A stretch of DNA of 64,000 bases from Branchinecta lynchi (taxonomy: Eukaryota; Arthropoda; Branchiopoda; Anostraca; Branchinectidae). The position numbers and the translations under genes were made by a program. The stretch lies in NCBI GenBank assembly GCA_023053575.1, contig JAKZAP010000012.1:9920230-9984229 (forward strand), given 5' to 3'. Positions within the stretch are counted from its first letter, which is position 1; every line of letters starts with the position of its first letter. The notes beneath the pieces were generated by a model, which saw nothing but the letters and a program-made list of their open reading frames with translations, made no database searches and was not told the origin of the DNA. This document shows, in pieces, positions 8,214-18,900 of the stretch.

Positions 8214-10592
8214 ACAAGAGCTACGAGCTCATATGGCACTTGTTACGAGTAGGCTGTACAAGAAAGTAGATGAGAACGTCACAAAATACACCCGCCATCC
8301 AAAAATGCGGTTCGGAAATAGAAATAGGATATTCAGTTTCACTCACTTCTGAGCAGTTCCGGCATCGTTTCGATTATCTGTAGCAAATTCACATGACTGC
8401 TCAACACTTGCAGCCCAATAAATCCACTTGTTTGATACCTAGACGTGCTACACGATTTTCGGTACTCCCTCTATCTCCCCCTACCGTGGCCGAATCTGGT
8501 TCGGACTAAAAAATGGACCATCTAAAGCATCTTCTTTTGTACCATCTATCAAGTTTCACTCGAATCTGAGCATTTTTTGAAAATTTCGGTACCCCCTCCC
8601 CCCTCCCACCAACGTTGTCGGATCCGTTTCGGGCCCAAAATATGTCATCTTGGGTATGTGCTCTCTCTATGTTCCATTTTCATTTAAACTGCTGCACTCG
8701 TTTGACCCCTATGCGAGCCTCAAAGTTTCCGGCAATCTCCATCCAACTCCCCCTACTGTGGCCGAACAGGACTTGAAAACATAAACGTCGTATTTCTTAA
8801 TTCCCTGTCCCCGTGCATCAAGTTTTACTGAAATTGGAACATAGCCTATCTGCAAGTTTAAGTTTCTAGTACCCCCCCCCCCCCCCCTACCTTGGCCAAA
8901 TCCGGCCCGGACGCCAAATAACAAATCTAGGCCGCATAAACTCGGCACTGTTGAACTTGCATCTCATTCGGTCCACCCGTTTGGTTTTTGTGCTTGTTTA
9001 AAAGTTCCCCCCCCCCCCCCAATTCCCCCCACCGTGGTCGCATATATAGTTCGAACGCGTATTTTACATGTTGTATCACCCATTAAGTTTCACTCGAATC
9101 AGACCACTCGTTCGCAATTTATAGAAGTCACTTTCCATATTTCTCTTCTCTTGCTCCCCCAAAAATTCTCGGATCTAGGAATGGAACTTTCGGGGGGTAT
9201 GTTGTGTTTGGTTCTTAAGTCAATTAATTCGGATCGCTAATATGCCTGCAAAGTTTCGTTGTCTTTTTACATCTGGAACTATTCAACTCACGACTACCGG
9301 AATTCCAGGAAAACCCCTCCAACTCCCCCCCGCAGAGCCCCGAAACCATCTGGCTCCGTCAATTTCATCTAGGCCTAATGCTTGTTCTCTCTATTAAGTT
9401 CCGTCACAATCCATCTGCTTTTAGGGTTTCTTGAGTTTTCGCCCCCCCCCCCCCATCCCCAAGGTATCGGACCCGACCCGGACGTGACACTGAACGTCCG
9501 AGGCGATAGCTCACCAGACAAGTTTCATTCAAATCCGATCACCCGTTCAAAAGTTATGCACGCCACTAGATTCCTGGCTCCCCATCCATGCACTACCCCC
9601 ACGATGGTCGGATCGGGGAAACGGCTGTTCTCAAGTCGATCTGTTCGGATCCCTGACATACCTGCCAAGTTTCATCGCCCTATCACATCAGGAAGTATGC
9701 CGAACTCGCGGGATCGCTAGAAATCCGGACCCCCACCCCGACTCCCCCACAGTGCCCCGATCCGTTCCGGTTATGTCAATGATGTATCTAGGACTTGTGC
9801 TTGTTCTTCCCACCAAGTTTCATCCCGATCCCTCCATTCTAAGCGTTTCTCAAAATTTCCGGTTCCCTCCTCCAACTCCCCCCAATGTCATCGGATCCGG
9901 TCTGGATTTAAAGTGGGACGTCTGTGACACGAGTTTATCCTAAATATCAACTTTCATCAAGATCCTAACACTCGTTCGCAAGTTAAAAATACCTCAAATT
10001 TTGGCTTCCCCCTCCCTCCATCCCCCCCCCCAGATGGTCGGATCGGGGAAGTGATTATTTCCTATTTAATTTGGTCGGGTCCCTGACATGCCTGCCAATT
10101 TTCATCGTCCCAGCACATCAGGAAGCACCGAACTCGCGGGACCCCTAGAGTGCCAAAGTGAGCGAATCCGTTCCGGTTATATCAGTCACGTATCTAGAAC
10201 TTGTGCTTGTACTTCTCTCCACTCCAAGTGTTTTCCAAGATTTCCGGTTTCCTCCTCCAACTTCCCCCAATGTCACCGGATCTGGTCTGGATTTAAAATG
10301 GAGGGTCTGAGATACTAGGTCCTTCCATGTATCAAGTTTCATTAAGATACGATCACCCGTTCGTAAGCTAAAAATATCTAATTTTTCCGGATTCCCCCTC
10401 CCTCCACTCCCCTCCAGATGGTCGGATCGGGGAAACGACTATTTCTAATTTAATCTGGTCCAGTCCCTGATATGCCTGCCAAGTTTCATCGTCCTAGCTT
10501 ATCTGGAAGTGCCCGAACTAGCAAAACCGGGACCGACTGACGGACAGAAATTAAAATCGCTATATGGCACTTGGCCGAAGGGCAAGTGCCAT
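8214..10592. mobile_element. 2.4-kb non-coding modular mobile element, copy 1
   Basis: It starts CAAGAGCTACGAGCTCATA followed by ATGGCACTTG, and ends in a hairpin ATGGCACTTG-GCCGAAGGG-CAAGTGCCAT, so ATGGCACTTG/CAAGTGCCAT forms inverted ends. The interior is about a dozen diverged modules of ~150-170 bp, each with an AAGTTTCATYC core, a C-rich run and GGTCGGATCGGGG or GGATCCGG. No transposase ORF is seen. The second full copy is at 58634-60954. The insertion point is fixed by an uninserted relative at 44635-44845. Superfamily not identified. Confidence 0.8.
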
Positions 10593-10785
10593 AATTATCA
10601 ATAAAGTCTTATAATTCTTTGCTAATCAACCGTGGAAAATTTCGTTGTCTGAAAGAGAAGACGTTCTACTTGGGTTTTTACTCGACCCAAAACAGCAACC
10701 CGGCAATCAAGTTCAAATCTAAATAAACTTGTGGCTTGCGATCACTAAGAGAAGATAAACAGAATGTTTGGATTAGGTCTTTAAT
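10593..10785. repeat. Right part of the split repeat shared with 44635-44845
   Basis: AATTATCA...TCTTATAATTCTTTGCTAATCAA through GAATGTTTGGATTAGGTCTTTA matches 44653-44843 with scattered differences. Confidence 0.75.
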
Positions 10786-11252
10786 GAGCCGAAGCCTAGG
10801 AACGATCTTAGACCGCTTGATGGGATCGCGGAAAAAATCAATAGATCGGACGGTGAAGTGCGATACTTAGGTTTTAACGAAAAATCTGTTAATTAAATTT
10901 TGTACAAGATTTCGTCAAAAATCTCTTTTGCAGTTCAACCTTCCGACTAGACATTTTTTCGCGATCCTACAACGAGTTTGTGGCTCGAAAAGACCTGCGG
11001 TCGTTTGTTTCCCATGAGTGTTTCCCGCAATCGGCAACGTTTGGGATTTTCGATTTTGTGTCTCGAATCCGTCGGAAATTCAAATTCAAGTAGCGTTTTA
11101 TTGGATGAAGGTTTCGGTAGAGTTTCACTCCTGTTTTCTTATTTCGTCCGAAAGTTTGGCTTCGTCCTGGCGACATACCCTTTTATTTGTCCATTCAAGA
11201 TACTACATTTTCGTAACTAAAAACTTGTCAAACTACGGCGAAACTACACCCG
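10786..11252. other. Unassigned AT-rich stretch
   Basis: No exon, RNA or repeat with a second copy in the window was recognised. Short open frames here have no family features. Confidence 0.5.
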
Positions 11253-11995
11253 AACAAGACCAAAGGTTAGATGGGATCCTAATATTCGATAGAGACAATT
11301 GGGTTTTGTCTTTGCCAGATTCCTTGGATATTTTTTACTATTTAAAATTAGAAACAGATTAAGGCCAAATAGCTAATCATCTGAGAAAACCAAGTTCAGA
11401 TATGGATTCAGCATGTGTTTAACCATATAAGCCATATCTATTTTAACGAAACTGATCGAACCTTTCTGCCTTACTTCTGCCAAATTTCCGCTTTCGGACA
11501 CATTCCGGGCGAACTGCTTGTTCGGCAAAAAAAAATATAGCTCAATATATAGGGGACATCGAACATCTAATCCACTCCAAATAAAACTTTAATTTATAAC
11601 AAATTTTCCGGTTTCAGCCGGATTCCCGGCGAACTACTTGTCCGGGTGGAAAATTATTTTCCGACAATTGTTCAACACGTCCTCTTACCCGTAAATCGAA
11701 CAATTTCTCCGGCGAGAAAACGGTTTTCACAATCGTGTTCAGGATATTTTCTTACCCCTTTATTGACTATCTCATTAGCTGTTTAAAAATGTTTTGTTTG
11801 CCCTTTAATTTGAACCCTCACCCCTAAATCTAGGAACTCGACCTTTCCCTTCACTCGAAGAATCCTCACACCAAGATTCATCAAAATATCGCATTTGCTT
11901 CGAGAGTTATCGTGCTGACAGACGGACGGACAACTTTTGCGATGTCATAGGTATCCCTCCACTTACGTTTTGGGATCCCAAAAACGCAACTTTAG
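11253..11995 (+). mobile_element. GGGATCCC-type repeat, near-complete copy
   Basis: Begins AACAAGACCAAAGG...ATGGGATCC and ends ACAGACGGACGGACAACTTTTGCGATGTC...ACGTTTTGGGATCCCAAAAA. The order of blocks matches 54953-55985 but with fewer ~138-bp internal units. Non-coding. Confidence 0.8.
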
Positions 11996-12293
11996 CAGCA
12001 AACTGAAATCTAGATACTAAAATTAGCTACTGTATCAAGCAGGCATAAACTGGGCAGCCTTCTCGTACTGGATGTTAAGGTCGCAAGCCTGAGGTTGTGT
12101 GAGCGACAAAAACTCAGCACAAGATTTCTGGCACAAAAAAATGTGCTACGGAAAACGCCATTTCCGGTCCCTGCCGAACCGCACGGCACCAATACACCTG
12201 ACAATCTCTATAATAGAGAGATTCACTGGTTCGGAAAATGTCCGGCACGCAGCTTTCCCCCTGAGCAACGGGTCTGCTTAGTGCTTATCAGAG
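11996..12293. other. Unassigned stretch downstream of DENR
   Basis: No gene or second-copy repeat seen; ends at a G homopolymer (12292-12303). Confidence 0.45.
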
Positions 12294-12545
12294 GGGGGGG
12301 GGGGATAGTTATTTACCGACTGGCTGGTCATATTTAACGACTGTTTTTGCAGAAAGAAAAAGAAAACCGACTGATTCCCAGTAAAAATCTACTGTTTTGA
12401 TGAAAAATCGGCTGATCTTCAGGAAAACCGAACGATTTCAAGAAAAAATCGATTGTTTAAAAAAAAAAATCAACGGTTTTTACGAAAAACAGCGGCGCTT
12501 CGTGCCGACTCGGTTATCTTTTACCAACTGGCCGACAACATTGGG
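12294..12545. repeat. Diverged ~25-bp periodic repeat (CGACTGTTTTT...GAAAAA)
   Basis: The motif CGACTG(T)nNNGAAAAA recurs about ten times between a G run and TTACCAACTGGCCGAC. A related block is at 45998-46150, also starting with a G run and ATATTTTAACCGACTG. Confidence 0.6.
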
Positions 12546-12549
12546 GGGT

Positions 12550-12725
12550 AGATGTTCTTTCAGCCCAAGCTGACTGCGAATCACATTTGACAATGCAAAA
12601 CGGATACGTTAGCCATATTTATTAGAGCTATATGAAGGGCCGATATATAACTGTAATAAAATGTAGCTGATGTATCCGTTTTTCATAGTCAAATAACACT
12701 GTTTTGCATGATCAAATAACATTGG
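12550..12725. repeat. Palindromic-family element (GCTGACTGCGAATC...ACGGATA)
   Basis: Contains CCAAGCTGACTGCGAATCAC, AAAACGGATACGTTAG and the inverse TAGCTGATGTATCCGTTTTT around a degenerate centre. Same family as 13306-13533, 30636-30960, 31592-31723 and 36289-36960. It lies in the presumed DENR 3' flank and holds a possible AATAAA on the minus strand near 12618. Confidence 0.65.
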
Positions 12726-12932
12726 GGGGGGGGATGTCCCCCCCATACCTGACTCCCTTGCTGCTTATTACGCTATTCTAGGCGAGGGTACAAGGCGTCA
12801 CGCAGCAAAGATTGGAGACTCTACTAGACATGAGAATTAAGAAAAATGTGATTTTTAAGAAGTAAAGCATTTCCGTTCAGTGTAGAAACGCACAATTTAC
12901 AAAATCGGCACCTAATCTAGGATATCACAGTT

Positions 12933-12977
12933 TCATCGTTTCACTTCGCCCAAGTCGTCTATGTAGTCTTCATCGAT
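12933..12977 (-). CDS. DENR: DENR exon 5 (terminal)
   Basis: Acceptor TTGTTCTAG; 14 codons, [14 protein letters not shown], then TGA. The acidic tail matches the end of animal DENR proteins. No canonical AATAAA is seen in the first 250 bp downstream. Confidence 0.88.
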   Translation of the reverse strand: MDEDYIDDLGEVKR

Positions 12978-15900
12978 CTAGAACAAAGCGTCCATTTTAA
13001 AAATACAACACAATAAGCTTGTACACTTAACACAGGATACACAGTCATATAGCTAAGGACGATCATACAGTCTTATGTGTCCGCGGTTTGAGGAACCAGT
13101 CAAATTTCTTCTCAAACCAACCAAATTCCTTTCTGGCAGATTTTGCGGGACTTTCCAGCTCCTAGTTGTGTACCCTCAGCAGAACTCAGAGCCTAACCCG
13201 CGAGGGGATACCCACTCCCCGGCACCAACCGAAATGTATGTGCCGGCTACAAATTAGGCGATGCTAGATGTTCCTTAAGCCCAAGCTGACTGCGAATCAT
13301 ATCTGACGGGGCAAAACAGATAAGTCGGCTACATTTTATTGGAGCTATATTTCGGCCCTTCTTGGCAAGGGTCCTCTTCAGGCTCAAGCCGCTCAAGCTG
13401 GAAAATAAACTAATAAATAAAATAAAGAAGTTTATTTTCCAGCTTGAGTGGCTTTAGCCTGAAGAGGACCCTTGCCAAGAAGGGCCGAAATATAGCTCCA
13501 ATAAAATGTAGCTGACTTGTCCGTTTTGCCCCGGCAAATAGACGATGCATCTTTCAAAAGCTGGCAACCGGTGCTGGCACCGGTCCAGCACCGCTTCGCT
13601 TGTTGTATACTAAAATCGAGAGTGGGCAGCTCCTCGCCAGCCACTTGATAGGCACATTTGGTACTGACCACTCCTTCCTGTCAGCCTCTACTCCAGAAGA
13701 AATAAGGGTCCGGAAATAGTAGGAGAGATAAGAAAACGGGAAGAGAGAGAAAAAGAAACGAGAAGACAGAAAATTTGAAGATGTTGTAGAGCACCGCGGC
13801 AAGGATATTAAACTGATTGGTTCACGCCATACCCAGATAATCTTACCAGAGCAAACTGAATAAAGATTATGACTAAGTATTGCAAATCAGCAAAATATCT
13901 GGTGGGATTGTCTCTTGATGTCACACGCGGAATTATCAGTCCAAACATTAAGAGCGTGTTCCACCCTTCTAACATTAGTAACAATTCGTTGCCAAACTCT
14001 TCGTGCCAACCTCGTGAAAAGTTAGTACGCCGACCGTTCCATCCTTTTCGAAATAGTAACTAATAGTAAATTTTTGCTTATCACTCTTGGTCTTCTCAGA
14101 CGATTACCATTGGCCTTTATCTGTTTCTAAATTTTCATAGTAAAAATGTTTAAGAAGTCCGGCGAAGACCGTATATCTAAAAGACCCAATTGTCTGGATC
14201 AAATATCAATTTTTGGGATCTCATCGAAATCTTTGGTCTTGTTTCTTTTTGTTTAACTCCGCGTGGTACTGAAATAAATCATTATTCATAATACAAAGAC
14301 AATTGGTTAAATGAATAAATCAAGGGAATGGCAGATTATGAAATTTGGTAATAAGAAATTCTTTGTCTGATCTACAGGAGGCGAGGAAAAGTAAATGGTT
14401 CGCGGGCAATTCAGGTTCGCGGCAAAAAAAAACAACAGAAATTACGATTTGCGATTCCCAAAAACAAAGACGACACTTACCTCAGGCCATTTCTCAGGGA
14501 GAATGTCGAAAAGATCGTCTTTGATGTCCCCTTGGACGACGATTTCGTCTTCACCCGTCACGGACGATCCACATGCGAACCTTGTACCGAAAAATTTAGC
14601 AGCAACCTTCAAGTCAATCCCTGAAACAAAAGGAAATGAAAGTCTCGTCTTGCCGAAAATGAATTACTTCCCGTATTGATCCTAATTGTTGCAATCTGAA
14701 TGACCATACGTCACTCATAAAATCCGATGACAAACTGCCGCCAGACGCACTAGAGGAACAACAACAATCACACGTGAGATCTTGGTATAAGTTGTCTGAA
14801 GGGTGAATAAGCGATTAGGCTTTCGCTTCATATCGAGTCGCGTATTAGCCCCATGGAAAAGTCAGCCAGCAGGTAAAGCAAAAATAGAGAAAGGCCTTTT
14901 AAACAGTTTTAAACACGGCTATGACTAAGAAGAAATGAAAATAGGCAAGCAAACCTGGATAAACGTACACCAAGAGGTAACATGTCATTGTTTTCTTTAC
15001 GATAGCGCACCTAGCGGCCAAAAAAGAACTAATCTGAGAGGAATTTTATGAGGGGCGTATTGTACAGAATGTTGGCGCAGACAGAAGGGGGCACTCTAAA
15101 GCTGCGTGCTCGCACAGTCCGGTAAGATTTCTCATGCGAAAATACGCTTGCGAAATTTACGTTCCCAATGGGAAACTTGCATGTGATGGGTTACAAATTT
15201 CAGAGAGTATCAGGAAATCCGCTTCCGACTGCGAAAATCGGACTGTGTGCACGTACCTTAAGAAGCTGTTTAAGCCATCTGTCAGAACCCGACAACGACA
15301 ACAATTCTTCTCATGTCGAGTTGTCAACAGATGAAACAGTCTGACTAACGAAACTGTATCAGCGCCCAACGAGGAAGCAGGGTGGAATGGGGTGCCCCGA
15401 AGTACTACTGGGATGCATCTGATGCCTAACAAATCGTCACATTATCAATGGCGGAGCGATTCAACAGATCGAGACAGATCGTAATTCACTCCGAAGTGCG
15501 AATTAAGGTAATATGTTTCTTCTCCACAAAAGCTGTAGCATCCAGTCCTATTATTATAAACAGTTCCAAACTTCCTGTGTTCTTCCTTTTATAATCAAAC
15601 CCCATGTTAGAATCTTCATTGATGATCAACTTTATAAAAACACAAAACGTCCACACCTCAGCGTAGTGTAAGGTCAACTGGTATGATTTTCCCACGGCTA
15701 CCCTCACATAGTATCGGGTCTATCTCAAACAAACCCTCGGTTTTCGCGAGTGCTCATAGTCGGTATAACACGGATCAAACCTCAGCTTAATAGGTAAGCC
15801 TCGTTTAACCCGTCTATTATCCACCCTAGAAGCGATAAACTGATTCTTCTATTCTCCTTGTTTGACGCGGATCGGGTCGGAAGCTTGTCGCTTCAGATGA

Positions 15901-18900
15901 GCTCCTATTCAATACCGGTTACGTAAAAAACAGAGCAAAATAACACTAGGGAGTAGCACCAAGACATATGCTTTTTCCATGCTTTGCAAACGGGCCGTAC
16001 TCGTAGCACCGCCCAGTGCGCTTGCAGGATTTAAAGCGAGAAAAACTTGCGGGTTTAGAAATTTCTAGTAAAGCAAAGTTGCGGTCTGCACACAGCATGA
16101 AAAAAAGTTATCGGATCCAGCTCTGGTCAACGACTGAATGAGTTTCAGTAGGGATCTTCTCTACAGCTAGTGGTGCTAGTATCGTTGCTATTAGAGTGTG
16201 TGTCAATTCTTGGCGTTACTCCCTAGTGTTATTTTGTTCTGGTAAAAAAAAAAAAAAAAAAATCAAAACGAAGGCGGCTGCATCGTCATTTCCGGGATTA
16301 GGTCATCCGTTGACAGTTTTGGGAAGAGGAATCCGGGACGCCCCATATTTCGTTAGTCGTTTTAACTCGGAGTTGGAATGATTTGTATTCAGACTGTACG
16401 CTATTTTATGCTACTGTAGGCTATTCTGGAAACAAAACTAATATTATATAATGTATTATTATTTGTGGCATCCATAAAATGTGATCGGATTTGGATGAAA
16501 CGATAGGTGGCAAGAACAGACGCAGGTGCGGGAGGTGCGGAGCGGCCTCGATCCATCCAGAGTGCAAAACAATACTTATATAAGGCCTGACGGTAGATAT
16601 TAGATAAGCTGAAACCATCAAATTACTGTTGGTGGGGGGGGGGTAGAAGGCTTCCCTGAAATCTTACTGATCGACGGGTGGAGCTATTCAACCGTTGGAG
16701 ATATCACAAGGCCGCCATATAGTAGTAGTAGTAGTTTTATGAAAAAAAAAAAAATTTAACCATTAGCACAACAAAAGCGGATCTTGGGAGGATGTGCCAA
16801 CTTATGAAAAAAAAGAAAAAAGAAGAGAGAACATGGAGAATGAGACTATGTATGTATCGAAAATAAAACAATAAACAAAAAACAGTACCTTGTGTGACCC
16901 CAAAACAACAAAAAACTTGTAATTTATGACGTCAGTGGGGCGGTATGAAGGCGTGTTTGAAGGAGGATCCGCAACGGAAGCGACTAAAGGATTTTCCATA
17001 CAGACAAAAAAAAAAAAAAAAAAAACAGAAGAGGACCAGGTTTTTACACAAAATTTCAGAAAAAAAATCAACGTCAAAACCAACTCGACTAAAAACTGAA
17101 ATACTCAAAATCAACATATACGCGAACAAGACAATGGAAGATCATCCAACCAAAACATCAACAATAACCGGATCGGTTCCATTCCATTTATTATCACTAC
17201 ATGCATACACTACAATGTTTAAGGCACTGGAGGTTCCAGGAGGGATCAATCAGATCAGGGTAGGGGATCATGGATCTTATTCGCTCGACAATAAAAATAA
17301 AAGGCAATAAAAAAAAAAAAATTAAGAAAGGATATATAAACAGTCGTCGCGCTTTTTGACAAAAGAGCTCAATGGCCTCTCTCCCAAGGCCTTTGTCCTT
17401 TCTGCTAATTTGACCGTTTTTGGCAGAGAGGAGTCAGTCGCCGTTCTCCTGAGCAGATTGGTGAACCCACCTCGGAGTTGCCAATCTGTTCTCCGCAGGC
17501 CTGGGCAGAAGGACAAAGGGCTTGGTCCAAAAACGGTCAAAAGAGCAGTGAGAAGTAAGCGCTTGGTGAAAAAAAACGGAAAATGAAGGCCTTGGTAGAT
17601 GGGTGACAAAAAACGCGACTAGTATACAGGCTACTACCCCCCCCCCCCCCCCTCCCCCAACAGCTATTGTCCCGAGTCCCTGCGTGTGCAAATTAGCGCA
17701 AAAAGTAGGTTACTTACCACAGGATTTGAGACCGGTGATAACGGTGAGTTTTTTTCTTCCTCGCATGGAAAGGGAGAGGCAAATCTTCTTAGGTCCTTCT
17801 TCCTTCTTCTTTGGCTTTACTAGTCCCTTTCCACCACGTTTTTGTCTCTTCTTGTCATCCTCTGTTTCATCTCCTTTTGCACCTAAAATAGTAAGTAAGT
17901 AAGTAAGGTTTATTAGACAGAAACTTGCTAGCTAGCTGATTTGATTGTTTTTACAAAAATTTCATTCTTTTTAAAACTCCGAGTTACATAAATACTAAAT
18001 ACTACAAATATTAAAGTTACACTGACATTGAACGTGTCCGAAAGTTCCGAAACGAACGAAAATGCAGAATTAATTCAGCATTTTATGCAGCATTTCGCTT
18101 TCGGACTTGAATTTTCGCTCAATTAATGCAGCATTAATTCAGCATAAAATTCATCAAAAAATTCAGCAAGAATGCTAAATCTTATGCTGAATTTCCAAGA
18201 AGAAACTGGGGAATACGGCGATTCTCTCAGTGTTTTCGGCGGCAAACATAACAAATTCAAAAAGACAACTGACAATTCGGCAAACATTCCAAATTCTAAG
18301 AGAACTGGCGATCATTGCCAACGAAGAAAGGAAAAGATAAGATAAGAAGGTTGGATATCAGTAGCTGATCCATTTTGTCAGCTTAGTACAGCTAATTCTT
18401 TTTTCTTCTTCTTCTTCCTGACTTAAATTTGGTATTCTGGAAGTGTCGGAGAAGAAAAAAAGGTAACAGCTTTCGGACAAAACAAAGAAAGAAAATGCAG
18501 CATTAATGCAGCATTTACAGCACCAAAAAGCTTTCGGACACGTTCATTTTATTCAACATGTTAACGAAAAATGGCACTATGTGTTACTGTGTCTCTTCGT
18601 TTTGATTTTAACCGTTTTTAGTTTCAGCTGCGAATGCGTACGATTGTTTACTGGGGCATCAGGTGGAAGGATAGTTCGGTGTTGGACAGACGCAAGGATT
18701 GTACACCCAAACTTAAGAATTAGTATGTTACGACGTTCATGCGGTGAGGAGAGGGATAATTCTGTTAGAAGAGATTCATAGGAACTGGAAGTTACTTGCT
18801 GACCTGTTATAACTGAGACTGCTCTCTTCTGTACACGCTCTATTACGTCAGACACGTATCCTGTATTTTGGGCGAAAGGGCCCCATAAGGGGCATGCGTA

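Noticed and set aside
16802..17310. Hydrophobic or lysine-rich frames
   Set aside because: Made of A/T homopolymers in DENR intron 3; no family features.
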